Under the pieces are notes generated by a model. That model was not told the origin of the DNA and did not search any database. It worked only from the letters and a program-made list of their open reading frames with translations. Shown one piece after another: positions 1-18,400 of a DNA stretch of 64,000 nucleotides. The stretch's first letter is position 1. Each line of letters opens with the position of its first letter. The stretch is from Hymenopellis radicata (taxonomy: Eukaryota > Basidiomycota > Agaricomycetes > Agaricales > Physalacriaceae). The position numbers and the translations under genes were made by a program. The stretch lies in contig JADNRX010000310.1 of the NCBI GenBank assembly GCA_015501595.1, positions 1 to 64,000 of the forward strand. The letters are read 5' to 3'.

Positions 1-1542
1 ATCTCGCCGGAAATGTTCATGGCGCGAAAAGCTGAAGTTGACATCAACGTGTGAGAGTAGTATCAGGTCGGGATGTTACCCTTTACAGCACCAGCATGGG
101 CTTTCACTGTTCATATGATGAAAATTCATTCGACTGAGCAAGCGATCTCCTTACGAAGGTTATATGAACATTGATATGGAGCAGTAGACGCATTGACGCC
201 CGGGGCAAATGTAGCATCTATATATGGTCAGTTCAATCAGACGCACTGGAGCTGTCGGAGAACCGAGACGAACTGAACGGATAAGAGGCTATCTGTCCGC
301 AGTAGACACGAGGTTCGTTGAACGTGTACCTTACGACGAAACGACCTATGAGCTGCACGAAGGCTGTATGAGGCAAAACCGGATCCATACCAAGTGTTGA
401 CGCGTCCATTGTAAGCCTTGAATACGGTAACTGCATAGCTTCAAGACGGTCAGAACTAATCACGACCTACGGTGAATAAGTTTAGAAGCGTACTTGACAA
501 AATCATCGACAATTTGAGGACTCGTGAAACCTCCGTAATACGCTTGCAATGCGAGAGGTGTATCCCAGTGGACTGGCCATCTGTTCAGTAATGAACGATG
601 GTCCTAAAAACATGCGTACAGAGCGTGACCACGGGGTCGATGCCGTGAGCCAAATGATAGTCGATAACTGCAGACCATCAATGTTAAGATGAACTTTCTG
701 AATAAGCTTCGCCAACGTACCATCGGAGTAATGATCAATGCCAGCGGCGTTAACAGGTGAATCGGCGGCTCCGAAGGGAAAGATCCTCGTCCAAGAGATT
801 CTGCGAGCGACGTCAACATGACACCAAGTATGCTCTCACGTTAGAATGCTTACGAGAAGGAGTGTGCAGTGACACCCAGAGCAACTATCCGCTCTACGTC
901 TTCCTTGTACAAGAAGTATTGAAGATCGGTAATGTCTCCTGCAAGTTGAACAACATTAAGACGTGGTGGTAAGACGAATTAGAAGACTCGCCCGTCGTAT
1001 TGTCTACGACAGAGTTCGGCTGTCGTGGAGCCCAATCCCACATCGTTGGTCCTTTCCCTTCATCTTTCGCGGCACCTTCAACTTGATACGCGGCGGTTGC
1101 GACGCCAAACAGGAATCCCGGGGAAACTTCAAGTTGGGTAGGATGTCTTGAGGTGCTGGCGCGTAGAACGAAGGATATAAAGCGGGAGGTGGCGATGGCA
1201 GCGTGACTGGAGCTGAAGGAACGCGCGTAGTAGTGAAGGGCGGTGCTTCAACGGGTCCGACCTGTGTTGTTGGGGTTAAGACAGTCAATGATATCGCTAG
1301 CGGAACACATACAATGTCCCAAAGTTTATCGAAACCGTCTGGTGTGTAGTCTCGAGGATAGACCCAGCTGGTGGAAAGCTGGCCGAAAAACTTGGTGTAG
1401 GAGTGACGGTCGATGTCATCGCAGTAGTCGCGCTGCTAGACACAACTACGGTCGACGTGACGCTCAACACTGGTTCGCTAAGCTGCGCAAGCACGCTTTG
1501 AGCGCTCCACGCTAAACCCATGACTATCGATGTGAATTGCAT
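1..1542 (-). pseudogene. GH1 beta-glucosidase, secreted, 5' part only (runs off the left edge), probably broken
   Basis: A family GH1 beta-glucosidase hydrolyses terminal beta-glucosides such as cellobiose. The ATG at 1542 opens a signal peptide (MQFTSIVMGLAWSAQSVLA), then a long Ser/Thr/Pro-rich stretch. A 46 bp intron leads into VGPVEAPPFTTTR and LPNLKFPRD. GH1 landmarks follow in order on the minus strand: FLFGVATAAYQVEGAAKDEG, MWDWAPRQPNSVVDNTTG, SISWTRIFPFGAADSPVNA, the [14 protein letters not shown] region, and TFNEPRVYCGQIASYPF, which carries the acid/base Glu. KAHAGAVKAFRAMNISG lies at the window edge. Several introns are plausible. The frame breaks at least twice: one base is missing between PRD and FLFGV near 1128, and no canonical splice joins DPVVTLY to HWDTP near 600. 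The nucleophile region lies outside the window. GH1 identity is firm; whether the gene is dead or mis-sequenced is not settled. Confidence 0.8.
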
Positions 1543-1557
1543 GGCCGTCGAAAGCAC

Positions 1558-2283
1558 AATCTCAACGCTCGGTCATCTTTATACATAATGAGTCGAAACT
1601 CGGGTAGAGATCGTCATGAGACCATGGAGGATAGCAATAGCCGTTCCGCCTTGACGCGGACCTCATGAGATAAAAACCACACAGTGTGAGGTGGAGTGCC
1701 GTAAAATCAGAAACTGTAGCAAGTTGGTCGAGGAACAAGTTGAAATTTCCTGTTCTGATCAGTAGTCTCGGAGGACGCGGCCTAATTCGGAAAGAGCACG
1801 TACCTCAACTAGAGAGTACATTATCGGCGTCGATAGTTTATTGAATTCGAACTAGTATGCGCACATGATGTAGGGTGCTCTATTGCCACTGTCAGCGCGG
1901 CTGTTGACCAGGTGTTCCGACTTGTTCGGACAGATCAGATTTGACAGGTCAAGACACGAGTGAAAGCATGATTCACAATAAAACATGGAGATTCGCCGTG
2001 GAGGTCTTTCGAAACTGGAAATTGACCAAGACTGAATGGACTGATCGGCTTCGGCATCTTTGTTTCCAGATCGGGACTGTCATCAATGATGCAAACAACT
2101 GTCAATTTGCTTTAGTTACTCGATCACCCTTCCGCATTTCATCCCGCCACCACCATCGTCGTTGTCGTCGTCGTCCCCGACGACCAGAACACGACCGCTC
2201 CTGACAACGTTAAGCAGCAAGCCTGCAGCGCGCCTTCATCCTTGACGCCCTCCGTATTCGTGAAATGAGCGCAACATAAGGTC
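1558..2283. other. Intergenic region between divergent GH1 and BEACH genes
   Basis: This gap separates the minus-strand GH1 gene from the plus-strand BEACH gene and should contain both promoters. An open frame at 1941-2204 has no recognisable domain and a biased His/Arg-rich end. I treat it as leader or chance sequence. Confidence 0.4.
1578..1583 (-). promoter_or_regulatory. Candidate TATA box of the GH1 gene
   Basis: On the minus strand TATAAAG lies about 36 bp before the ATG at 1542. Such a short distance would give a very short leader, as in strongly transcribed fungal genes. Inferred from position and sequence only. Confidence 0.35.
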
Positions 2284-9718
<7,435 letters not shown>

Positions 9719-9934
9719 GAGAGGTCTCTTTTTGTTTTCATCTGTGCACATCTTATTTGTGTAACATAGCGTTAGAGTACATTATCCATCTTGATTCATC
9801 ATCTCGTTTGACTGAGCGAGTGAAGGCGCCAAAGCTGTGCAAGGGTCAATGCTGTGCGATAGGCAAAACCGGCAAAGATTAACGATAGCAACACATGTAG
9901 CGCAGCAAGAATAGCAGCTTTCTCATCAACGACC

Positions 9935-12900
9935 ATGGGCGAGAAAACCTTTGCTGACAAGGCGGGGGCCATTCCGGTCCCAGCGACTGCGCCGACTCCG
10001 AGCGCACGCCGACGCGTTACAGTGAAGCGACTGCTCACTTTAAGCGCTATTGGACTAGCAGTTCATTTACTGCTTCATCCGCCCTCTGCATCGTTCTTTG
10101 TCCGAAACAACAAGAAAGGGAAACCACTAGTGGGAAAGGCGGCCGAAGAGGTCTTTCTGTAGGTGTCGACTTATTTCATTCAGTTCTGTCTTGACATTGT
10201 TTATGCAGGTCAGTCCCAGATGAGGCGGTCTGCATGGCGACGTCGCGACATTTCACTTCCAAGCCTCACCCGGCAGGCTCGGAGAATGATCTGTCGACTG
10301 CAGTGGACTTTCTCCGTTTCCTACAGAGCGACCTGGGTATCCCGCCGCCAGCAGTGGATCCCATCTTCGACGCCGGATCACCCGAGTCGCAGAGAGCAAC
10401 ACTGTCTATTCCGCATACCCACACGCCTCAAGCATGGATCGACACGTATTATCCGGTAATGAATACGCCGCTGGACCGCGCAGTTCAGGCTCTCGATGAT
10501 GAGGGGAATGTTATTTGGGACGCGGATTTAACGGAGCACACGGATGATACCGACCCAGAGGCGGGAAAGTATTATGACTTTGTTCCCACCTTCCACGGTC
10601 TCAGTAAAGGCGGAGACGTTACTGGAAAGGTGCGCGGTGGGACAGACGTAACGATGCCGATTGACTGACTGACTTCGTATTGAAGCTTGTCTACGCGAAC
10701 TATGGGTTGAAAGAGGTAAGGCAAACAGTACTTTCAGGACTTTTTACTGAACTGAAACAACTACAGGACTATGATGAGCTTCTCGCCAAAGGTCTGTACT
10801 GCGCGTACCTTTCGTGTCTCCGTTCCAACCATTCTCAGGTGTCAATTTGACGGGGTCCATAATACTTGCACGTTATGGCGGAAACTTTCGTGGTCTCAAG
10901 GTCAACATCGTTCGCTTCTAGCAAATCATTCATCTAAGCGCAAAGTGAATACAGGTCAAGGGTGCGCAGGAAGTCGGCGCTGCTGGTATCCTTATCTACA
11001 GTGACACTCGCGACGATGGAACTGTGACAGAGGCCAACGGCTACAAGCCGTACGTTCACGCCGCATTGTTATGCACGTCTTCTTCGCTCACACGTCGCTT
11101 AGATATCCATATGGCCCAGCCCGTAGTCCGACGTCCGTTCAACGCGGCAGTGTTCAATTCATCAGCATGTACCCTGGCGATCCGACCACTCCTGGATATG
11201 CTTCGTACGAGAACGTCACTCGTACAGAAGCGAAGAACATTCCCTCTATCCCTAGTCTTCCCTTTTCATCTGCAAACGCGGCCAAGCTGCTGGAGCTCTG
11301 CGAGAAGAGCGGTTCAGTCCGACTGTTAAACAACGGTGCGTTCGTGATGTTCTCAAGAGACGTCGACAATTTAATTTGGTTTGATAGTGGATACGAGGGT
11401 TATGCCTATCTGGAACACGATGGCTGTTATTCCTGGATATATCACGGATGAAGTTCTTGTCATTGGGAACCATCGAGATGGTAAGTCTTCCCTGTAACAC
11501 ACTACTCCTACTTATGTTGCTCTAGCTTGGGTATGGTCCAAGGTTTCTACAATTTGTACAGCTGCCTATATTTTCGTGTGCAGGTTATGGGCGCTTCGGA
11601 TCCGACCAGTGGAACTGCGACCATTTCGGAGACTATTCAGGGTCTTGGTGTTCTTATGAGGAAAGGTTGGAAACCTCTTCGCACGATTGTTTTGGCCAGC
11701 TGGGATGCCGAGGAGGTATTTTCAGTTACAATCACGATTGGCTTATCACTAAGGCCCATCTGTAGTATGGTCTTATTGGCAGCACGGAATGGGGTGAAGA
11801 TTTCGCCGACTTCATCGACAAGCACGTCGTTGCCTATCTCAACCTTGGTGCGTCCTCTTCGACAATCCACCACGTGATCGAGCCTAATGTACTCAGATTC
11901 ATCTGGAAGCGGGTCCCGCTGGTCGGCAAGGGGATCCCCGCTCTTGGCGCATTTCATTCAGCAGACTGCAGAGGAAATTCCACACCCGACGAAAGAAGGG
12001 CGCACGCTTTGGGATGCGCAAGCAGACAGCGGCGAGTTCTTTGGCGCCCGTGAGGATGGAGAGGTTGTCGTAGACATGGAGTCGACCAATATGGCTTCGT
12101 CGTCTGCATCGTCGTCCGTTGGTGTCCTTGGATCAGGTAGTGATTACACGGTTTTCTTACAGCGCATTGGTGTAGGTCAAGGAACATGATTTCTGTAACT
12201 GGACCTGACTTATTTTCGTAGGTTGCTAGTGCTGAGGGCGGGTTTGGCACGACATCTTCGGATGCTGTCTATCATTACCACTCTGTATATGATTCCGAGC
12301 ATTGGATGGAGCAGTATGGAGATCCTGGTTTCTTCAGCCACGTAAGTGTCTATCCTAATGTAGGGCAAACATTTCCTGACAATTTTGGTGCGTGTAGGTC
12401 GCAGTTGCAAAACACTTAGGTCTCCAGATCCTTCGTCTTTCAAGCGATCTCATCCTCCCGTTCAACACCACGTTCTACACTCAAGAAATTGAAAGATATC
12501 TTGATGGGTAGGTGAATCCAACCCTCCGCCTTAACTCCTCTAAATGATTTTCTTAGTGTTGAAGCTCTTGATTCGATCAAATCTCTCAACGTTGATCTCG
12601 ACCCACTTCGCCAGTCGATTCACAATCTGCAGGCTGTCAGTCTCGCACTGGATTACGAGAAGTTTACGGCCGAGAAGGAACTCATCGCAGTGGTGAAAAA
12701 GTGGAAGAAGGCCGGGTCGAAACTGAAGAAGCTGAAGCACAAGCTCAGGAGAGCGTACTGCAAGCTCCAAAAGAAACTTGGGCACCTTTGCAAGTCTCAT
12801 CACCTGGAGCACCACCGACACCCCGCGAGCAAGCTAGGACGCATCGGTCGCTTCCCAGCTTGGCAGGAAGAACAGGGTCTAGATTTGGAGATGTTGTATG

Positions 12901-13320
12901 GCGTCGCGTTACAAGCGGGCTTTGACCGGCCCCTTCGTGGATGCAAGAAGGCCGGTACGCAGAGCGTGCCCAAGTTGCCCATCTTCGAGCTGGGCAAAGC
13001 GGTGAAGCGCGTTCGTGCTGTGAACAAGAAGCTGATCGCATTTGAGCGTGGGTTTATTTCGGAGGACGGTATACCGGAGAGGGAGTGGTTTAAGCATTTG
13101 GGCGTTGCGCCTGGCAAGTGGCTTGGTGTGTCCTTTTCCGTTGTTTGATTTGTTGGGTATAGAATCTGATGGATATATGTGTTATGCAGGGTATGGAGCT
13201 ACGACGTTGCCTGCGTTGACGGAGGCGATTACTATTGAAGGGAATGTTACCCTTGCGCAATATGAGGCGGGGAGGTTGAAGGCCTTGGTTGATGCGTTGG
13301 CCGAGAATCTGCGTGTGTAG
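9935..13320 (+). CDS. M28 metallopeptidase, glutamate carboxypeptidase II/Vps70-like, type II membrane protein
   Basis: This family comprises co-catalytic zinc peptidases related to PSMA, transferrin receptor and yeast Vps70. The ATG at 9935 has good context (gaccATGGGC). A short cytosolic N-terminus precedes one membrane anchor ([16 protein letters not shown]). A PA domain follows ([33 protein letters not shown]). The peptidase core shows all expected ligand motifs: [44 protein letters not shown] and [13 protein letters not shown]. The C-terminal dimerisation domain ends at the stop at 13320 and carries an extra Lys/His-rich insert (about 12690-12830, [20 protein letters not shown]) that I do not expect in relatives. 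Introns are short and canonical, including a 5-nt exon inside HRDAW (separate entry). All zinc ligands are present, so it is probably active. It probably resides in vacuolar or endosomal membranes (inference from the Vps70 relatives). Confidence 0.92.
11526..11530 (+). other. 5-nt micro-exon in the M28 peptidase active-site motif
   Basis: The upstream exon ends ...CATCGAGATG before gtaagt at 11481. The next exon that keeps the peptidase frame begins GTTATGGGC at 11584. Joining them directly breaks the frame. Inserting CTTGG (11526-11530, flanked by ctag and gtatgg) restores H-R-D-A-W-V-M-G-A-S-D-P exactly. Introns of 45 and 53 bp flank it. Confidence 0.75.
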
Positions 13321-13811
13321 GATGTGAATGTACATCAGTATGTGTACGGCTGTATGTCGGATATCCCAGAGAAATGTGTAGTACATAGTTATCGGACAGT
13401 CGTACTGAGTCACGGCCTCTGTAGACGGCTTACACACTAAATTGTAAACGACTGGAGACTAAGACAATAAGTTCACAGCCCTCATCAAGACGAGCTTCTT
13501 CAGACTGAGTAAGTTAAAGTCTCCTACTCTTGAGCTAACAATCATCCATAAAGCAGGTAGAATCGGTCAGTAGATGTACTGGCTGAAAACAGCCCATTCG
13601 GGGTGCTTTTCATCCTTCTGACAGTGGATGATTCGCAACCTAGAATCAACCACCGCATGGTTACCTTCGATCCAGTGACTGGTTGACTGTCACTGGTTGA
13701 TTTTCATCAGGTTTGTCGCTCACAGTATTAATGGCCGGGTAACTCGATCGAGTTCGGCATTTTTGGTAGTCTAAGCTGAGTCTTAAGTGACCACGTTTTC
13801 AAGTTGAAACA

Positions 13812-15226
13812 ATGTCGTCGCTCCTCCCCGCCGTCACCGGCGTCACCGCGCGTCCGCTTAAGGATCCCCTGCCACTGCTCGACACAAATAGTCAAGTCTC
13901 CATCTTCCACCCTAAAGCGCCCTCTGGCTTTCCCATCTTGATGTTTCATGCCTTCCCTTCCGCGCCGGGTAGCGGTGTGGTCGGCGTCCCTGTGGGCGTC
14001 GTCCTCGACGCCTGCTTCGTTCTAGCCTTCAACAAGCAGGGCGAGCTGCGCTTCCAGAAGAATCGGGTCGACGATTCCGACCCAGACGCGCTGTTGGTGC
14101 CGGGAACGTACCATTTCGTCGTCGTTCAGCCAGGAGGGTATGCCGTCAGCGTGTTCTAGATTCTGTCTCTCTCTGACGTTCTCCAAGGGAAGCGGATGAG
14201 AATTATTCTCTCTGCGAGTCGTTTTCCGCCTGGACGCCGCCCGTCTCAATACCTGCCCGTTGGAAGGGAGGCGAGGCCGACTACGCTCCACCCCTCCCGA
14301 ACATCTCCGACGTCAGTGCCGCGGTCAAGGCGGACGACAAGATATGTATCATGACGGGTGCCCGCACGGCTTTTCAGTCGAGTCATCTCGTTCCGAAAGC
14401 TGAACGTGCATGGGTACGTTCCGAGAGTGTTGTCATCGTTCAACAATCAATCTAATCCGTTAGTTTGCGTCCCACTACGCCGTTCTCAGAGGATATGGGG
14501 GGAGTCCCACCGATGACCTTGATTCGGTGCGCAACCAGGTGACGCTCCGTGGCGACCTCACTAAACAAGGGCTCGACCAAGGGCTCTTCCTTTTTGCGCC
14601 CTTCAGAAATGATATTGTAGCTGTCTTTGTCCGGGCCGGGGCCGAAGACCTTGCGTACGAGTACCATCTCAGAGCGGTCAACTTGTCGAGCCGAATCCGG
14701 CGCGGGTATCTCTTCATTCGTTTTGCTTGGAACGTCTTCAATTTTTCTACACCTGGGCTGGCGGCTGCCGTCGCCATGATGCGTTCCCCGGAAGTGCGCC
14801 CGCACCGCGGAAAGCGAAAAAGGTCACGGAAATCAAAGCAAGGTGGCAGGTGGGCCGGTGGCGCCAGGAACCAGCAAGACATCGGAGGCGGCAGTGGGGG
14901 TGGCAACGATGAAGGCGATGAAGATGTCGGAGGCGCCGACGACGGCGACAGCCACAGCAGTCTCCTAACCTATGACGGCGATGAAGCTCAGCTCGCTGTG
15001 TTCGAGACACTGGATGAGGCGCTCAAGAGTGAGTACAGTCTCTATTGCTTGACCTGACTCACGAGCCTCCCCCTCAGCCCGCCCATTGACTGTCGACGAT
15101 GTGCAAGCCGGGCGATACCCTGGGTTCTCCAAAATCAAACGACTTGAATACGAGTATCGGAGGGCTCACCCACAAGTCTCCGCGGTGGGGGACGCACGTG
15201 TATGGGAGGAAGGTGATGATGAGTAG
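13812..15226 (+). CDS. HNH_2 endonuclease-type domain protein, basidiomycete family
   Basis: The ATG at 13812 starts MSSLLPAVTGVTAR. Introns at 14138-14187, after GAACGTGCATGG and before CCCGCCCATTGAC splice to a continuous protein of about 400 residues ending ARVWEEGDDE. The core CIMTGARTAFQSSHLVPKAE, followed by RAWF, fits the HNH_2 pattern seen in many basidiomycete proteins: a Cys, then TG, then a His and an aromatic after the helix. A Gly/Asp/Lys-rich low-complexity tail (HRGKRKRSRKSKQGG and GGGSGGGNDEGDEDVGG) lies near 14800-14960. Members of this family are numerous in Agaricomycetes and mostly uncharacterised; nuclease activity is inferred from the fold only. All junctions are clean. 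Confidence 0.75.
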
Positions 15227-15912
15227 ACAAGGTTGCGCCAGGACTGTCGCCATAACCACTTGGCTATAGCGCCCTGTAATCCTCTGATTCCACCTTCACG
15301 CGGTGGGAAGGCGCACGTCGCGGAGCCACATCGTCCATTAACGACCGGGAAACTCATCTCCAACTGCTGCACCTCTCTACTATTGGTATTACGCTCCCGT
15401 CCTTTCCGTTTTGGCTCCTCATACTTAATGCTGCTGTGACGGCTGGGGTGTAGGCTGTTGCGGCGCCGTTCGTCAACGACTCAAGGCTCCAGGAGGCATC
15501 TGTAATGTGTTACTAGGGCACCTATCATTGCCATTGATAGATGGTCCCCATTTGTTTGTTTGGCCGATCTTGGAGTAACATTACGAAAACAGACTTGGAG
15601 CCCTAGTATGTGGCTGTCGAATTCTATTGTTATGACCCATCTATCATTTCTGGCGACTCACAGGCCATCTCTCGAAGTGATTCTGGAGAGTTCTAGCCGT
15701 CCTTTGACAGATGGTAGTGGTCTTGGGCGTGATACAATAACTTGCCACGCATCATACGAGCACTGGTGGACCGGCGAGCGTGCAATTTTTCCTGTCATCT
15801 TATCCTCTTGTCCTATGGATACCTTGTGTACAAAATGTGTTGACTCCATGCTTCATACCAAGTACAGTATAGTAAATATCATACACGCCTTATCATTACT
15901 TCGCATTTGTCC
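15227..15912. other. Intergenic, no gene recognised
   Basis: Both strands hold open frames without domains or codon bias. It lies between two converging gene ends, so a shared 3' region is likely. Confidence 0.4.
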
Positions 15913-16438
15913 TCAATCCCCACGTTCAATCTCGTCCACCACCACAGTTGACAGAGTACACACCACAATGAAGAGATCAAGCAGCCCAGGACACGTAAAA
16001 GGAACATGACACGCCTGCTTCATATCATCCAGCACCGCCTGACACTCCGCCGTCCTCCGCTGCTCCTTCTCCGATTCCATCCTGAGAGTCCTCAGACGCG
16101 AGCGCATCAAGAAGTCGTCGGGGACTATATCCATTTCCTCCCATGAAAGCGCGGCTCGCAGTTCTGATTCGTAGGCGGAAAGCTCGAGGATATGCTGCCG
16201 GAGGTCGGCGAGTTCTTGTAGGAGGTCCGAGGTAGCTTTCAGGTCGCGGGTGTCGCTTGAACTGCTGGCGGAACGCGTTTGGCAACGTGCTGAGTCGCGG
16301 GTATCGGCTGAACTGCTGGTGGAAGGCGATCGGCGACGTGGTGAGTGTCTCCGAGTTACCTGTGAACACAAGTCGCGCTCCAATGACGAAAAGGAGCGCC
16401 GCGGTGAAGGTAAGGTATCCGGCTGCGCGCGTCTTCAT
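15913..16438 (-). CDS. Gene B, minus-strand copy: small coiled-coil protein of unknown function
   Basis: I do not recognise this family. The best model starts at the ATG at 16438 (MKTRAAGYLTFTAALLFVIG, a hydrophobic N-terminus that could be a signal anchor). It removes a 52 bp GT-AG intron after VFT and continues ADTRDSARCQTRSASSSSD. The centre, LLQELADLRQHILELSAYES then FLMRSRLRTLRMESEKEQRR, is strongly helical with coiled-coil spacing. The end, LLDLFIVVCTLSTVVVDEI, is hydrophobic and could be a second membrane segment. A clear paralogue lies at 18401-18842 on the other strand; conservation between copies argues that both are or were real genes. An alternative without the first exon would have to start at a non-ATG codon. 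Confidence 0.6.
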
Positions 16439-16777
16439 CAGTAAAACAGTTCCCCCCCCTAACAGGTACTCACTTTAGGAGGCAAACTTGAACTCGTATG
16501 TCGCTAGACAGAAAAACACATTAAGCAGCTGAACGCTTGAGCTGCGACTCACTCGAGGCACAGGACTAATCCTTATAGGATCCCCATACGGAAGCAGCCC
16601 AGGCGACTCGGAGTGCGAGCTTCCAAGTTGAACTTGGTTTCGAACACCGTCACCGTCAACAAACCTAACCCGAGCGAACGTCAAATGTTTCTTCTCCCGC
16701 CCCTAGAAGAACGTACTCCTCATATAACAAGAGACTATGACTATCACCACTGCGAATTAGTATACCAGAAGCCAAAA

Positions 16778-17173
16778 TCACATGGGCACGCACATACTCA
16801 ACGCCGCCCTCTCGTCGCCCGTTATCATATGCACCCTCCGTTCCATAGGCAGATGATGAAACGTCTGACCACTCAGCCTCGCCAACAGCGTACGGTGCAG
16901 AGTCTGGCCAGCAGCATTACACGGCAAAAAAACGCATAATATAAACAAGCGTACCGAATGAAAACGCGTCTCCCACCAAAACTCAACAACGCCCGGCGCG
17001 ACAATCGCAATGTTCTGCCGCTTGGGCGTCACAAAATCCAGACTCCTGAGATCAGCCAAGAGCATATTGACAGCCGAGTTGACCTTTGCTCGAACACAAA
17101 GTCTGGCCTTGTCAGATTCCTCGATGTACGTCACTTGAACAGTCAACACAATCGACCGGTCAAAGTCGCCCAT
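16778..17173 (-). CDS. Gene A, minus-strand copy: small protein of unknown function
   Basis: Unrecognised family. The ATG at 17173 has a strong context (GCCACCATGGGC) and starts MGDFDRSIVLTVQVTYIEES. The conserved core is LADLRSLDFVTPKRQNIAIV followed by APGVVEFWWETRFHS. An intron (gtacgc...ccag) leads to TLHRTLLARLSGQTFHHLPM and ERRVHMITGDERAALS, stop at 16778. The intron sits at the same codon as in the plus-strand copy. The protein is about 110 residues with no signal peptide in this model. It lies just upstream of the B copy on the same strand, as in the mirrored unit. Confidence 0.6.
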   Translation of the reverse strand: MGDFDRSIVLTVQVTYIEESDKARLCVRAKVNSAVNMLLADLRSLDFVTPKRQNIAIVAPGVVEFWWETRFHSVRLFILCVFLPCNAAGQTLHRTLLARLSGQTFHHLPMERRVHMITGDERAALSMCVPM

Positions 17174-17746
17174 GGTGGCACGCGCGCTAAGTTCAAATTC
17201 GATAACGTTTGACGAGACAAGACAGAAGAAGAAACGCACGGAGATATGACACTGGGAAGGAGATGGTGGTAGAGAGGACAAGGTCAGTACAGCTTCGAAT
17301 CCTCCAAGTTGTTTCACATGACGCGCTCGGAGCCGAAGGGTAACAAATTATTTACTAACTGAACTAATGACGGTACACTGCAAATCATCTTAGTAGATGT
17401 ATCCCACAAAGTATCGATCAACTCTTCTTCTTCTGAGTGCCTTTGGCAGCAAACCATCTACGGAAGAGATCGTCGCAAGCCTGTCAGTCGGACAGTCAGT
17501 GTGACACATCAACACGACGATCAAGGCGTCCTGTGTCTTCTTATCTCCCTCCATCATCCTTGAAGGCAAAAGTAAGCCTCAATTTCAAAGCAAAGGTCGC
17601 TTGAACGTTGTTCAGATTGAACCCACATTTCTTTCAGTAACGACTTATAGACTCTTCGGCTTTGTTTTCTCACCGGAATCTTGTTCTCGTGGGTGAGTGT
17701 TCTTGCTTCAGTTGGTCCTCGCCGGATTAATACGCACTTCCAGCGG
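17174..17746. promoter_or_regulatory. 573 bp head-to-head intergenic region between the two A copies
   Basis: The two paralogous A genes start at 17173 (minus) and 17747 (plus). This gap is the only place for both promoters and is also the axis of the inverted duplication. I see no obvious sequence symmetry left across it, nor a clear TATA box. Confidence 0.45.
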
Positions 17747-18107
17747 ATGCCTCCCCGAGTGGTCTTACTAAAAGTCCATGCGACGTACACGTCTCCCAAA
17801 GCGGAGATGTGTTCCACCTCGATGCTGATGAAGGATCTCGATGTGTTGGACTTCGTGCGGCCCAAACGCTCGAGCATCAAGGTCGTGGGCCCGGGCGTGA
17901 TAGAGTTTGGATGGGAGACGGAGGAGTATTCTGTGAGTTTTCTTTTACTACTGGGGTTTTGTCGTGCTGACGCCGGGTATTGAGATGCTGCACAATACGC
18001 TCTTGGCCACGCTGAAGGGTGAGACCGGGTTTGGGAGATATGAGCTGCCCAAAGGACGGCGGTTACACCGGGTGACTGACGAGGAGTTGAAGAGGTTGGG
18101 TATGTGA
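17747..18107 (+). CDS. Gene A, plus-strand copy: small protein of unknown function
   Basis: Paralogue of the gene at 16778-17173. It starts MPPRVVLLKVHATYTSPKAE at 17747. The core LKDLDVLDFVRPKRSSI-type segment reads MKDLDVLDFVRPKRSSIKVV then GPGVIEFGWETEEYS. The intron from about 17936 to 17984 is at the same position as in the other copy. Exon 2 gives MLHNTLLATLKGETGFGRYE and LPKGRRLHRVTDEELKRLGM, stop at 18107. GTATGT overlaps the last codons and could be a further donor, which would only replace the last residues. No known domain recognised. Confidence 0.6.
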
Positions 18108-18400
18108 GTGAAGCGAGGAGAAGTGGTCATTGTTAGAAACTGATGGCGCTGAGCGTTTAGGCTGTCTCTAGAGCTGTTGGAAAGGTATGTGGTTGTGAAT
18201 GATGCTGTGAGTTGTTATTGATCACACTGCTCATAAAGCTTCGTGTCTGCCCCTGGGGTAAAAGCTTTATCTCACTTGACGGCGGTACTATTCTAATGCA
18301 GTCACAGGAATGCCGCGAAGAGCCGTCGACGTTGCGGTCGCCGACAGTACGTTCGCCCTTTGTCAGACTCGCAATGAAGCCAAGCTGACATGGACGATAG

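Noticed and set aside
1941..2204. Upstream exon of the BEACH gene
   Set aside because: No conserved sequence, and the ATG at 2284 already starts at a position typical for basidiomycete relatives.
9799..10038. Antisense gene overlapping the M28 start
   Set aside because: Its translation is only the shadow of the 5' end of the peptidase; no promoter or domain support.
16475..16684. Extra exon linking A and B in the minus copy into one gene
   Set aside because: Gene A has its own stop in both copies, and the plus copy shows stops in all plausible joins between A and B.
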